NCBI GenBank assembly: GCA_016787705.1
Contig: JAEUTP010000017.1
Span: 319,511 to 383,510, forward strand
Reading direction: 5' to 3'
DNA length: 64,000 nt
Origin: Bacteroidia bacterium
Lineage (GTDB): Bacteria; Bacteroidota; Bacteroidia; B-17B0; Aurantibacillaceae
Part shown: positions 36,583-46,023 of the stretch, piece after piece
Layout: every line of letters starts with the position of its first letter
Position numbering within the stretch: position 1 is the first letter of the stretch
Notes under the pieces: generated by a model
The model's input: the letters and a program-made list of their open reading frames with translations, nothing else
Told to the model about the DNA's origin: nothing
Databases searched by the model: none
Program-made: the position numbers and the translations under genes

Positions 36583-39500
36583 ATGAAAAAAATTACGTTT
36601 TTATTATCATTTTGCTTTGTGATCAATAATTTAATATCACAAGAATGGGCAGAAAAAATGCATGATCCTAATGGTAACTTTTACCAGATACAGGCCGATT
36701 TTAATAATTATTGGTCTAATCGTGATAATACTGAAAAAGGAAAAGGATATAAAGCTTTTAAGCGTTGGGAGAATTTTGTTGAGCGCCGTGTTTATCCTTC
36801 GGGCAATTTGTCCTTATTGTCTTTAACAGCAAAAAATTTTCAGGAATTTTTAGATAAATATAATTCTGAAAAAGCCGGAAATAAATTCAGTAGTAGCAGT
36901 ATACTCGCATCTGCTACCTGGACGCCTGTAGGACCTATGGGACCACTTAGCGGTAATGCCGGGGGGCAGTTATTAAAATCAGGAAGAATGAATTTTATTA
37001 CTATCGATCCTACAAATTCAAATAATTTATGGGTTGGCGCTCCTGCAGGTGGACTTTGGAAATCTACCAATGGCGGTATATCCTGGACCACCAATACCGA
37101 TAATTTAGCTGTAATAGGCTGTTCAGATCTTGCTATCGATCCTACAAATACAAGTATCATGTACCTTGCAACCGGCGATGGCGATGCGGGCGATACAAGA
37201 AGCATAGGCGTTTTAAAATCAACAGATGGCGGCAATACATGGGGAGCTACAGGCTTAACAAATGTGGTAACAAATAATTTTACAATCCGCAGGTTAATTA
37301 TTAATCCTTCAAATACCCAAATAATATTAGCAGCAACATCTGGTGGTATATATCGTACCATCAATGGCGGCACTAACTGGACGCAGGTTGCCACAGGCAG
37401 TACCTTTGATCTTGAATTTAAACCGGGTACACCCACAACCATTTATGCCGGCGGAACCACATTCAGAATATCAACCGATGGTGGTGCTACTTTTACAACA
37501 GTAAGCGCCGGTATTCCAACAACAGGTGTTAACAGGATGGCAATTGCCGTTACGCCTGCAAATGCGAATTATGTTTATGTGTTGGCATCAAAAAGTTCTG
37601 ATAACGGTTTTCAGGGTTTTTATCAATCAACAAACAGTGCCGGCGCTTTTGCACAAATGGCTACTACACCAAATCTTTTAGGTTGGGCAACGGCAGGAAC
37701 AGATGCCGGAGGCCAGGGATGGTACGATTTGTGTGTTGCCGCCTCGCCAACAAATGCTAACGAAGTTGTAACAGGAGGTGTAAATGTTTGGAGAACCACT
37801 AATGGCGGAACCAGCTGGACAATATACGGACATTGGACCGGATCAGGAGCGCCTTTTACACATGCCGATCATCACGATCTTGAATATGATGCTGCAGGTA
37901 CTTTGTTTAATACTAATGATGGCACCGTTTACAGAAGAACCGCAACAGCATGGCAGGAAATTTCGGGAACAATTAATATTTCACAGATATATAAAATAGG
38001 TCTTTCTTCATTAACAGCAAATAAATGGATAACTGGTCACCAGGATAATGGTACCAGTATCTGGAATGGAACAACTTACAATGCAGCTTTAGGTGGCGAT
38101 GGAATGGATTGTTTTATTGATCGTACAAACGATAACAATATGTTTGGTGAATATTATAATGGCGCCTTACGTAAATCCACCAATGGCGGTACATCATGGT
38201 CAACCTGCACAACAGGTATGACAGGAACAGCGCCGTGGGTAACACCCTGGAAACAGGATCCGCAGGTAGCAGCAACTTTATACTGCGGTTATACTAATTT
38301 ATTTAAATCGGTAAACTCGGCAGGAAGCTGGACACAGTTAACCGCACTTCCAATTTCGGGTACTGTAAAAGAATTTGCAATTGCACCATCTAATAACCAG
38401 GTAATTTATGTTTTAAAAAATTCAGGTATATGCAAAACAACCGATGGAGGAACAACCTGGACCAATGTAACAGGCACTGTTCCTGTGGGTTCTGCTGCAC
38501 CAGAATTTATCACAATAGATCCAACAGATGCAAATAATGCCTGGGTGGTTTTAAGTGGTTATTCGGCAGGTAATAAAGTTTTTATGACTACAAACGGTGG
38601 TACATCGTGGACAAATTTTACGGCGAACTTACCAAACATTCCTGCCAACTGCAGCGTTTACCAACCTGGCACTGCAGATAGAATTTACGTAGGAATGGAT
38701 GTTGGTGTTTATTACAGGGATAATGTATCTTCAACGTGGACGTTGTATAATGCAGGTTTACCAAATATGCCATTAGCAGATATGGAAATTTCGCCGGCTA
38801 ATCCAACAAAGCTGGTTGCAGCATCTTATGGCAGGGGTGTTTGGATAGTAGATGTGGTAGGCGCCGCGCCACCGCCAGTACCTGTTACTAACTTTAGCGT
38901 AACAGCCGCGCCAAAATGTGCAGGCTCAGCAGTTGCATTTACTGATCAGTCAAGCAACGTACCAACAGGGTGGAGCTGGAGTGTATTACCTACTACAGGT
39001 GTTACTATTGCATCGCCAACTTCACAAAACCCAAACATCACGTTTACAAATGCAGGCAATTATACTGTTACATTGGTAGCTTCAAATGGCAGCGGTCCCG
39101 GAACTACAGTTAATCAAACAGTGGCTATTACAGCACTACCAAATGTTGTCGTATCAAATTCTGTACAATCTATTTGTTCAGGAACAACGATAGCTTTTAC
39201 TGCCAGTGGCGCTACCAGTTATAACTGGAGCAATGGTGGCGGCAGTGCTGCAACGGCAACGTATGCGCCAACAGGTACAACGGTTTACACGGTTACGGGT
39301 ACAACAAGCGGATGTTCTTCATCAAAAACAGCAACGGTAACAGTTAACACTACACCAAATGTTGTGGTTTCTAATTCAGTACAATCTATTTGTACAGGTT
39401 CAACGGTTGCTTTTACGGCAAGTGGGGGTACAACCTATAACTGGAGCAATGGCGGTGGCAGTGCTGCAACATCAACCTATGCGCCAACCAGCACAACGGT

Positions 39501-40068
39501 TTACACCGTTACGGGCACTACAAGTGGATGTTCTGCTTCAAAAGCCGTTACGGTAACGGTATTATCATTGCCAACCATTAACGCAACACCAAACAACAGT
39601 GTTATTTGTGTTGGCCAAACAGTAATCTTAAATGCTACAGGCGCAACAAGCTATACATGGATGCCTGGAAATTCAACCGGTAGCTCGGTATCCTATACAC
39701 CTGCAAGTACAGCTGTTTATACTGTTACAGGCACGGGCGCAAACGGTTGTAAGAATATGACCAGCGTAACAGTAAATGTTTCAATATGTACAGGTATAAA
39801 TGAGCTGGCAAATATTTCAGGATTCTCATTATTTCCAAATCCTACTAATGGCATTTTAACTTTAAAACTGACCACGGGCCAAGCGCTTAGTGGATCAATA
39901 GAAGTGATGGACGCATCAGGAAAGATAATCTTACAAAGTGTATATAACTTTAATGATAAGGTAAATTCTACCGAGATCAATATTGAAAGATTTGCAAGCG
40001 GAATTTATTTCTTAAAGTTTAATACCTCTGAAAAAACAACGCACACAATGAAAATTGTTAAGGAGTAA
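36583..40068 (+). CDS. T9SS-secreted Asp-box (sortilin/BNR-like) surface protein
   Basis: 1161 residues: signal peptide, a ~70-residue leader, then about residues 100-770 with repeated Asp-box motifs (STNGGISWT, STDGGNTWG, TINGGTNWT, TTNGGTSWT, TTDGGTTWT) of the sortilin/sialidase ten- or seven-blade propellers. A PKD domain (~775-855) and three Ig-like repeats of ~72 residues follow (two near-identical at the DNA level, 39139-39570), then the type A T9SS sorting domain (LFPNPTNGILTLKL ... IYFLKFNTSE). It should be exported to the surface or medium. Binding or enzymatic role is unknown; catalytic sialidase residues are not seen. Confidence 0.88.
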   Translation: MKKITFLLSFCFVINNLISQEWAEKMHDPNGNFYQIQADFNNYWSNRDNTEKGKGYKAFKRWENFVERRVYPSGNLSLLSLTAKNFQEFLDKYNSEKAGNKFSSSSILASATWTPVGPMGPLSGNAGGQLLKSGRMNFITIDPTNSNNLWVGAPAGGLWKSTNGGISWTTNTDNLAVIGCSDLAIDPTNTSIMYLATGDGDAGDTRSIGVLKSTDGGNTWGATGLTNVVTNNFTIRRLIINPSNTQIILAATSGGIYRTINGGTNWTQVATGSTFDLEFKPGTPTTIYAGGTTFRISTDGGATFTTVSAGIPTTGVNRMAIAVTPANANYVYVLASKSSDNGFQGFYQSTNSAGAFAQMATTPNLLGWATAGTDAGGQGWYDLCVAASPTNANEVVTGGVNVWRTTNGGTSWTIYGHWTGSGAPFTHADHHDLEYDAAGTLFNTNDGTVYRRTATAWQEISGTINISQIYKIGLSSLTANKWITGHQDNGTSIWNGTTYNAALGGDGMDCFIDRTNDNNMFGEYYNGALRKSTNGGTSWSTCTTGMTGTAPWVTPWKQDPQVAATLYCGYTNLFKSVNSAGSWTQLTALPISGTVKEFAIAPSNNQVIYVLKNSGICKTTDGGTTWTNVTGTVPVGSAAPEFITIDPTDANNAWVVLSGYSAGNKVFMTTNGGTSWTNFTANLPNIPANCSVYQPGTADRIYVGMDVGVYYRDNVSSTWTLYNAGLPNMPLADMEISPANPTKLVAASYGRGVWIVDVVGAAPPPVPVTNFSVTAAPKCAGSAVAFTDQSSNVPTGWSWSVLPTTGVTIASPTSQNPNITFTNAGNYTVTLVASNGSGPGTTVNQTVAITALPNVVVSNSVQSICSGTTIAFTASGATSYNWSNGGGSAATATYAPTGTTVYTVTGTTSGCSSSKTATVTVNTTPNVVVSNSVQSICTGSTVAFTASGGTTYNWSNGGGSAATSTYAPTSTTVYTVTGTTSGCSASKAVTVTVLSLPTINATPNNSVICVGQTVILNATGATSYTWMPGNSTGSSVSYTPASTAVYTVTGTGANGCKNMTSVTVNVSICTGINELANISGFSLFPNPTNGILTLKLTTGQALSGSIEVMDASGKIILQSVYNFNDKVNSTEINIERFASGIYFLKFNTSEKTTHTMKIVKE
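39139..39570 (+). repeat. Two tandem 216-bp direct repeats inside the Asp-box gene
   Basis: The units starting at 39139 and 39355 are in frame and highly alike (CCAAATGTTGT start; NWSNGGGSAAT in both). They encode two Ig-like domains of 72 residues. A third, diverged unit follows to about 39780. Confidence 0.85.
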
Positions 40069-40087
40069 AAATTTAAACTATTTAAAT

Positions 40088-40121
40088 AAAAAAACCGATC
40101 CTTTTAAGGATCGGTTTTTTT
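40088..40121. terminator. Strong bidirectional terminator
   Basis: A 16-bp perfect stem (AAAAAAACCGATCCTT 40088-40103 with its complement 40106-40121) lies between convergent genes, with T-runs for both strands. Confidence 0.93.
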
Positions 40122-40147
40122 ATTATCGTTATTTTGAAGACAGTTGA

Positions 40148-41506
40148 TTAAACTTTTCTGTCAAGGTCCCAATTCTCTAAATAATCAGCAACTCTTCTTA
40201 AGAATGTTCCACCTAAAGAACCATCCACCACACGGTGATCGTAGCTTAATGATAAGAACATGAATTGGCGGATGCCGATCATATCGCCCTGAGGGGTTTC
40301 AATTACTGCAGGTTTCTTTTTAATGGTGCCAACAGCTAAAATGGCCACCTGAGGTTGATTAATAATTGGTGTACCCATTACGTTACCAAAACCACCTACA
40401 TTGGTTAATGTAAAAGTGCCACCTTGTATTTCGTCTGGTGTTAGTTTATTGGCCCGCGCACGATTGGCAAGATCGTTTACATTTTTAGTAATGCCTAACA
40501 GATTTTTTTCATCGGCATTTTTAATAACAGGTACAATTAAGTTACCGCTTGGTAAAGCAGCTGCCATACCAATATTGATATTTTTACGTTTAATTATTTT
40601 TGTCCCGGTTTGGTCAACAGAAACATTGATCATAGGAAAATCTTTAATGGCTTTTGCAACCGCTTCGATAAATAAAGGAGTGAACGTTAATTTTTCGCCA
40701 TCACGTTTTTCAAATTCTTTTTTCACTTTATCTCTCCATAAAACAAGATTTGTAACGTCGGCTTCAACGAAAGAAGTTACGTGAGGAGAAACATGTTTAC
40801 TCATTACCATGTGATCGGAAATGATCTTGCGCATACGGTCCATTTCAATGATCTCATCACCGGCGCCAACCGAAACGGCAGGACGCTGAACAAGAACAGT
40901 ATTGTCACCTACATTAACAGGAGCAGATTTAGTTGAGGTCGAAGTTGAGGTTTCTGTTTTTGTTTCAGAAGTTGAAGAGCTGCTTTGTTTATTGCGGTTT
41001 GGCAAATAGGCTAAAATATCTGCTTTAGTAACACGACCATCCTGACCTGTACCTTTAATGCCATCTAATTCAGAAAGTGAAATACCTTCCTCTTTTGCAA
41101 TACTTTTAACTAATGGAGAATAGAATTTATTTGAATCGCCATAGTTATTATCTACAGCGGTTTTTGGTGAACTTACGCTTGATGTTGACGAAGTTGCTTC
41201 TTCTTTTTTTGTTTCTTTTACTTCAGGAGTAGAAGTTTTTGGAGTTTCAGAAACAGAAGCGTTTGCTTCGCTGCTAATAACACCAATTACGGCACCAACT
41301 TGCACCACATCACCTTCTTTAAATAAGCGTTTTACCAAGGTACCTTCAAACGGTGAAGGAATTTCGCTATCCACTTTATCGGTAGCAATTTCTAAAACTG
41401 TTTCATCAATTTTAATTCTATCACCTTCGTTTTTAGTCCACTTAATAATTGTAGCTTCTGCTACACTTTCGCCCATTTTAGGCATAATTAAATCAAAGCT
41501 TGCCAT
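40148..41506 (-). CDS. 2-oxoacid dehydrogenase complex E2 (dihydrolipoyl acyltransferase)
   Basis: 452 residues with the E2 plan: lipoyl domain with Lys44 in EIATDKVDSEI, a Ser/Thr/Lys-rich linker, peripheral subunit-binding domain (~130-167, SPLVKSIAKEEGISLSELDGI), second flexible linker, and the catalytic domain with SYDHRVVDG (His424, Asp428). It moves an acyl group from lipoamide to CoA. Sequence flavour (TDKVDSEIPS) suits branched-chain or 2-oxoglutarate E2 more than pyruvate E2, but E1 and E3 are not adjacent. It has a very good promoter (41527-41557). Confidence 0.93.
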   Translation of the reverse strand: MASFDLIMPKMGESVAEATIIKWTKNEGDRIKIDETVLEIATDKVDSEIPSPFEGTLVKRLFKEGDVVQVGAVIGVISSEANASVSETPKTSTPEVKETKKEEATSSTSSVSSPKTAVDNNYGDSNKFYSPLVKSIAKEEGISLSELDGIKGTGQDGRVTKADILAYLPNRNKQSSSSTSETKTETSTSTSTKSAPVNVGDNTVLVQRPAVSVGAGDEIIEMDRMRKIISDHMVMSKHVSPHVTSFVEADVTNLVLWRDKVKKEFEKRDGEKLTFTPLFIEAVAKAIKDFPMINVSVDQTGTKIIKRKNINIGMAAALPSGNLIVPVIKNADEKNLLGITKNVNDLANRARANKLTPDEIQGGTFTLTNVGGFGNVMGTPIINQPQVAILAVGTIKKKPAVIETPQGDMIGIRQFMFLSLSYDHRVVDGSLGGTFLRRVADYLENWDLDRKV

Positions 41507-41526
41507 CTTTATTTTTATAAGAGTTA

Positions 41527-41557
41527 CAAAAATAGGTTTCTAAACAAGAAAACCCAA
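41527..41557 (-). promoter_or_regulatory. Promoter of the E2 gene
   Basis: On the minus strand TTG (41555-41557), 20 bases, TATTTTTG (41527-41534), then 20 bases to the ATG. Exact TTG-N20-TAnnTTTG form. Confidence 0.82.
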
Positions 41558-41572
41558 AAATATTACACACAA

Positions 41573-42781
41573 CTAATTAAAATCAGGGTATAAAAGGTAT
41601 TTTTTTCGGATAATTTTGAAGTTTTCAAGGTCTTTTTGCCAGGTCTTACGTATTTCTTCTTCTGAAAGGCCCATTTTTAATTGTTCCTGTAGTTCTGAAT
41701 TACCTGAATGGAAATTAAAATTCCGGTCAAAGAAATCAGGCTTGTTTATGTCTGCATACATTTTTTTTATCCAGCTTAAATTCATTTTATGTGGATGCTC
41801 TTTTAAATAAATATCTTTTTTAAGATCTAGGCCATAGCAACGTTTATCCAGATACTTTGGCTCTTTTGATAAGGCAGTTGCTTTTGGAATAAAGCTAAAA
41901 TTGGTATCACTGTATTCAGGATGGCCAATAACCTGGAAAGGCATCTTAGTGCCACGGCCCAGGCTTATAATAGTTCCTTCAAATAAACCTAAGCCCGGGT
42001 AAAGTAAAATGGCATCTAAATTAGGTATGTTTGGCGATGGCTTTACAGGCAAAGCGTAAGTAGCTTTACGATCATAATTTTTTAACGGAACAACAACCAA
42101 ATTACATTTTACTTTGTTCTTTAACCAGCCTTCTGTATTGGCCATTCGGGCATATTCACCACAGGTCATGCCATAAACCAGGGGCACATTGTGTATCCCT
42201 AAAAAGCTCTTGTATTCATTTTTCATACTTGGCCCGTCAATATAAAAACCGTTAGGATTTGGCCTGTCTAATACAATAAATTCTTTTTTGCTTTCTGCAC
42301 ATGCTTCCATCACATAACACATGGTAGAAATATATGTGTAAAAGCGCACGCCAATATCCTGTATATCATATATCAACACATCAATGTCTTTTAGCTGTTC
42401 GGCAGTTGGTTTTTTGTTAGAACCATAAAGCGAAACTATTGGCAAGCCCGTTTTGGTATCAATGTTACTTGTTACCTTTTCGCCCGCCTCGGTATTGCCT
42501 CTAAAGCCATGTTCGGGGCCAAAGATCTTTTTTACATTTACTTTTAATTTCAGTAATGTATCTACAATGCTTGTTGTATTTATAACACCTGTTATATTAG
42601 TAACAACGCCAACACGTTTCTTTTTTAACTGAGGCACATATTTATCAAATTGCTGTGCGCCCAAAATTACAGTAGTATATTCTTTTACTGAAAGCGGACT
42701 TTGCGCCATTAAAACCCGGGATACTAAAATTAAAGTGCTTATAAAGCAAATCAATTTGTTATTTTTGCAACAAGAGTACAT
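41573..42781 (-). CDS. namZ: DUF1343 / NamZ-like exo-N-acetylmuramidase
   Basis: 402 residues with a signal peptide (SRVLMAQ). The family markers are VGVVTNITGV, FGPEHGFRG, DVLIYDIQDIGVRFYTYISTM, VLDRPNPNGFYIDGP and GRGTKMPFQVIGHPE. NamZ releases N-acetylmuramic acid from the end of peptidoglycan chains; the GPEHGFRG and DRPNP motifs are those of the described family. It would act in the periplasm in wall recycling. Its ATG at 42781 lies three bases from the start of the divergent LolC/E-like gene, so both promoters must reach into the neighbour's coding region. No MurNAc importer is visible next to it. Confidence 0.9.
   Translation of the reverse strand: MYSCCKNNKLICFISTLILVSRVLMAQSPLSVKEYTTVILGAQQFDKYVPQLKKKRVGVVTNITGVINTTSIVDTLLKLKVNVKKIFGPEHGFRGNTEAGEKVTSNIDTKTGLPIVSLYGSNKKPTAEQLKDIDVLIYDIQDIGVRFYTYISTMCYVMEACAESKKEFIVLDRPNPNGFYIDGPSMKNEYKSFLGIHNVPLVYGMTCGEYARMANTEGWLKNKVKCNLVVVPLKNYDRKATYALPVKPSPNIPNLDAILLYPGLGLFEGTIISLGRGTKMPFQVIGHPEYSDTNFSFIPKATALSKEPKYLDKRCYGLDLKKDIYLKEHPHKMNLSWIKKMYADINKPDFFDRNFNFHSGNSELQEQLKMGLSEEEIRKTWQKDLENFKIIRKKYLLYPDFN
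42760..42767 (+). promoter_or_regulatory. -7 box for the LolC/E-like gene, inside namZ
   Basis: TATTTTTG, followed by C, 17 bases before the TTG start at 42785; it lies within the reverse-strand namZ signal-peptide codons. No TTG at -33. Confidence 0.4.
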
Positions 42782-42784
42782 TTT

Positions 42785-44053
42785 TTGAATATAGAAAAAT
42801 TTATAGCCGATCGCATCTCAGATCCTAAACAGGACAAAGGTAACATCTCTAAACCTATTGTAAAAATAGGCATTATTGGTATTGCTTTAGGTGTTTCTAT
42901 CATGTTTTTAACGGTAAGCATTGTGCTTGGGTTTAAAAAAGAGATAGTTACACGTATTACAGGTTTAACAACCGACCTGGTTGTAAGCAATATTAATGTA
43001 AATGCAAGTAACGAACCCGAGCCCATCACATTAAGCAAAGATACATTGGAGATAATTAAAAAACTACCTTTTGTAAATTACTTACAAGGTACCGCTTTTA
43101 AAAATGGCATATTAAAAACAGAAACAGAAAATGAGGGGGTTATTTTAAAAGGTATTAATAAAGATTACAACTTCAACTTTATTAAAAAGTATATGGTAGA
43201 TGGACGTTTGCCTGAATTTAAAAAGCACGAAGCGAGTAAAGATGTATTGATCAGTTCGAGCCTGGCCGAAAAATTAAATTTAAAAGTAAATGAAAAAATG
43301 CTGGTGTATTTTATTTCGCAGCATGAAGTGTATGATAGTGCTGTAAAAGATTTGGTTGTAAAATACGAACAACGTTCGCGTAACTTTACTATTTGCGGTG
43401 TATTTAAAACAAGCTTTTCTGATTTTGATAATAGTTTATCGTTTGTTGACCTGCGACAGATACAGCGTTTAAACTATTGGAATGAGAATCAGGTAGGCAA
43501 TTATGAAATAAGGATAAAGGATTTTGAAAAACTGGATGCCAACCTCGAAACTGTTCAGGATCTTTTAGGCTACGATTATAATGTAGGAAGCGTAAAACAA
43601 ATTTATTCAAACATTTTTATCTGGCTCGAGAAGTTGGATATTAACGGTATTATTATAATTGTATTAATGGTTATTGTTGCCACCATTAATATGATCACTG
43701 CTTTATTGATATTGATTCTTGAAAGAACCAATATGGTTGGGCTTGTAAAAGCCCTGGGCATGAGTAATACCAACGTTCGCAAGATATTTTTAATGATAAG
43801 CTTAAAGCTTGTAGGCAAAGGTTTATTGTGGGGTAATGTATTTGGCATTGCGGCTTGTTTGCTACAGCAATATTTTAAGATCGTAAAATTAGACAGTAGC
43901 ATTTATTATGTGGAATATGTTGCAGTAGATATTAACTGGCTGTACTTTTTAGGATTGAATATAGGAACCTTTGTGGTTTGCTTTTTAATGTTGTTATTGC
44001 CTACATTGATCATTACAAAGCTAACGCCAATTAAAACCCTGAAGTTTGATTGA
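42785..44053 (+). CDS. LolC/LolE-like FtsX-family ABC permease
   Basis: 422 residues from a TTG start; the N-terminus NIEKFIADRI is where Bacteroidota homologues begin, which supports TTG. Layout is one membrane helix (~26-50), a large periplasmic domain (~55-270) and three helices (about 278-310, 325-350, 390-412), the FtsX/MacB permease form. LolC/E with LolD extracts lipoproteins from the inner membrane for transfer outwards; this fits the many lipoproteins here, but no LolD ATPase is adjacent, so the ABC partner is elsewhere. Other FtsX-type roles are possible. Confidence 0.8.
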   Translation: MNIEKFIADRISDPKQDKGNISKPIVKIGIIGIALGVSIMFLTVSIVLGFKKEIVTRITGLTTDLVVSNINVNASNEPEPITLSKDTLEIIKKLPFVNYLQGTAFKNGILKTETENEGVILKGINKDYNFNFIKKYMVDGRLPEFKKHEASKDVLISSSLAEKLNLKVNEKMLVYFISQHEVYDSAVKDLVVKYEQRSRNFTICGVFKTSFSDFDNSLSFVDLRQIQRLNYWNENQVGNYEIRIKDFEKLDANLETVQDLLGYDYNVGSVKQIYSNIFIWLEKLDINGIIIIVLMVIVATINMITALLILILERTNMVGLVKALGMSNTNVRKIFLMISLKLVGKGLLWGNVFGIAACLLQQYFKIVKLDSSIYYVEYVAVDINWLYFLGLNIGTFVVCFLMLLLPTLIITKLTPIKTLKFD

Positions 44054-44072
44054 TCTTTGACAGCAGGCGATC

Positions 44073-44182
44073 GAACACAGATGAAACAGATTTTGCAGGT
44101 TTCCACTGATCTTTTTTGATCAAATAATAGTTACTCGAGTCTTTACCTGCGTAAATCTGTTTGATTCGTATCATCAGCGTTC
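44073..44182. repeat. Decayed palindromic intergenic repeat
   Basis: The left arm begins GAACACAGATGAAACAGATT (44073) and the right arm, read on the minus strand from 44182, contains GATGATACG and AACAGATTTACGCAGG; the two are imperfect complements with an AT-rich centre. The left arm aligns with 58929-58966 (minus strand) at about 28 of 38 positions. It fills the gap between two convergent genes. Confidence 0.6.
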
Positions 44183-44199
44183 CATCGCTTAAGCAGCAA

Positions 44200-45081
44200 T
44201 CAATACCCGAAATTCTTTAAACGCTTTTCGTTATTTCGCCAGTCTTTATCCACCTTTACAAATAATTCTAAAAAAATCTGTTTTTTAAAGAAAGCTTCCA
44301 TCTCTTTACGGGCAGCCATACCAACACGTTTTAAGGCAGCGCCTTTATCACCAATAATAATACCTTTCTGGCTATCGCGCTCTACTAAAATATCCACCTG
44401 AGTCTTTATGATCTTTTCTTCTTCTTTAAAAGAATTAACCACCACTTCAACACTATAAGGAATTTCTTTTTTATAGTTAAGTAGTATTTTTTCACGTACT
44501 ATTTCACTCACAAAAAAACGTTCAGACTTATCTGTAAATTCTTCTTTGCTGTAATAAGCATTACCATCAGGAAGCTTTTCAATAATGCGGGCCATGATCT
44601 TATCGATATTAAATTTCTCAAGAGCAGAGATAGCAATTATTTCAGCCTTTGGTAATTTTTCGCGCCAGTATATTAACTTTTCTTCCAGTTTTTCCTGAGT
44701 GGTAATATCGATCTTGTTTATAAGAAGTAGAATAGGAGTTTCTGTTCTTTGAAGCCTCTCCAAATAAGATTCTTCTAATTTAATATCCTCAAATACATCC
44801 GTTATTAGTAAAAACAGGTCGGCATCTGTAAATGCAGTAATTACAAACTGCATCATTTTTTCCTGTAATTTATATAAAGGCTTAATAATGCCGGGGGTAT
44901 CACTAAAAACGATCTGGTGATCGTCGCCACTTACAATACCCATAATACGGTGTCGGGTAGTTTGCGCTTTTGAGGTAATTATACTTAAACGCTCTCCTAC
45001 CAAGGCGTTCATAAGAGTGCTCTTACCAACATTGGGGCAGCCGATAATATTTACGAAACCTGATTTGTGTGTTTTTGTCAT
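44200..45081 (-). CDS. era: GTPase Era
   Basis: 293 residues. G1 GCPNVGKS (14-21), G3 DTPG, G4 NKID and the C-terminal KH domain (GIIIGDKGAALKRVGMAARKEME) are all present, with normal length. Era binds the 3' end of 16S rRNA and helps 30S assembly. It is a single gene, divergent from the SET-domain gene with ~110 bases between. The promoter region of Era (45082-45131) has TAACTTTA about 25-30 bases before the ATG. Confidence 0.97.
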   Translation of the reverse strand: MTKTHKSGFVNIIGCPNVGKSTLMNALVGERLSIITSKAQTTRHRIMGIVSGDDHQIVFSDTPGIIKPLYKLQEKMMQFVITAFTDADLFLLITDVFEDIKLEESYLERLQRTETPILLLINKIDITTQEKLEEKLIYWREKLPKAEIIAISALEKFNIDKIMARIIEKLPDGNAYYSKEEFTDKSERFFVSEIVREKILLNYKKEIPYSVEVVVNSFKEEEKIIKTQVDILVERDSQKGIIIGDKGAALKRVGMAARKEMEAFFKKQIFLELFVKVDKDWRNNEKRLKNFGY

Positions 45082-45191
45082 TTTTAAATTAACTGCAAAA
45101 AGCAGAGTGGCGTAAAGTTACTATTTTAAAATTGAGACAGGCCTTATCTCTTATCCAGGCTTATGAAAAGCTTTTTATTATTTTTGTAAAA

Positions 45192-45596
45192 ATGGCACTT
45201 ATTATCAAAAGATCGCAACTGCCCGGCGCAGGCAAAGGATTATACACTACGAAAGCGATTCCGAAGGAGAGCAAAATTATTGAGTACCGTGGTGAGATCA
45301 TTGATTACTATGAATATCGTCGCCGGGCGCGCCGGCAGGAAGATCATTACCTTTTTTATCTTAGGCGCGAATGGAGTATAGACGCCATGCATACCAAACA
45401 GTATAAAGCGCGATACGCCAATGATGCCGCAGGTATTACGCGTTTAAAAGGTGTACGCAACAACAGTTATTATGGCATTTTTGGCGATAAGTGCTTTATT
45501 GTTGCATCGCGCCATATAAAGGCGGGAGAAGAGATCTTTGTAAATTACACCAAGCCTTATTGGGATTGTATGCGTAAAAGACTAAAAAAGAAATGA
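45192..45596 (+). CDS. SET-domain protein lysine methyltransferase
   Basis: 134 residues from the ATG at 45192 (the frame is open 20 codons upstream but that part has no family match). The compact SET fold is visible: PGAGKGLYTTKAIPKESKIIEYRGEII at the start, RNNSYYG in the place of the NHSC motif, and AGEEIFVNYTKPYW carrying the catalytic tyrosine. Short stand-alone SET proteins are found in several bacterial phyla and methylate lysines on proteins; targets here are unknown. A TATTTTTG box sits at 45179-45186, five bases before the start. Confidence 0.88.
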   Translation: MALIIKRSQLPGAGKGLYTTKAIPKESKIIEYRGEIIDYYEYRRRARRQEDHYLFYLRREWSIDAMHTKQYKARYANDAAGITRLKGVRNNSYYGIFGDKCFIVASRHIKAGEEIFVNYTKPYWDCMRKRLKKK

Positions 45597-45622
45597 TCTT
45601 TTTTATAATGTTCATAAATAAT

Positions 45623-45653
45623 TTGCTTAAAGACAAAACTAGTCGTATATTTG
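45623..45653 (+). promoter_or_regulatory. Promoter of tRNA-fMet
   Basis: TTG (45623-45625), 20 bases, TATATTTG (45646-45653). The spacer holds AAAACTAGT (45635-45643), the same nine bases as in the tRNA-Asn promoter. Confidence 0.88.
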
Positions 45654-45724
45654 CACTCCGAAATTGATACCTCATTAGTTTTCGGACACACTAAAAAATT
45701 AAATCTACGAAATTTAAGATATAG

Positions 45725-45799
<75 letters not shown>

Positions 45800-45802
45800 T
45801 GA

Positions 45803-45837
45803 AAAAGCCTCAGTTTTACTGGGGCTTTTGTTTTTTT
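45803..45837 (+). terminator. Terminator of tRNA-fMet
   Basis: AAAAGCCTCAGT (45803-45814) pairs with ACTGGGGCTTTT (45818-45829), then GTTTTTTT. Confidence 0.92.
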
Positions 45838-45945
45838 AGAACTTGAGCTGAATTTATTCAAGCAAAAAAATCAAAAAAACAAAAGAAACATGCAGCGTAA
45901 GCCGCTTTTCATGAGTTTAGCACAATCAGTTGGATGAACCTTATT

Positions 45946-45964
45946 AATCCATCTCCCGCTACCA
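45946..45964 (+). repeat. Exact 19-base copy of the tRNA-fMet 3' end
   Basis: AATCCATCTCCCGCTACCA is identical to 45781-45799 (tRNA positions 58-76 including CCA), 165 bases downstream. The bases before it (TTATT versus TTCG) differ from the gene. Confidence 0.93.
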
Positions 45965-45994
45965 AAAGAAACCCTTAGCTTTTGGGGCTTTTTT
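45962..45994 (+). terminator. Second terminator, formed with the copied CCA end
   Basis: CCAAAAG (45962-45968) pairs with CTTTTGG (45979-45985), followed by GGC and six T. The left arm starts in the CCA of the copied tRNA end. Confidence 0.75.
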
Positions 45995-46023
45995 ATATCA
46001 TCAAAATGTTATTTAATCTCTGA

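Noticed and set aside
39139..39780. Tandem repeats as a CRISPR array
   Set aside because: Units are 216 bases, in frame and coding for Ig-like domains; no short repeat-spacer pattern occurs anywhere in the window.
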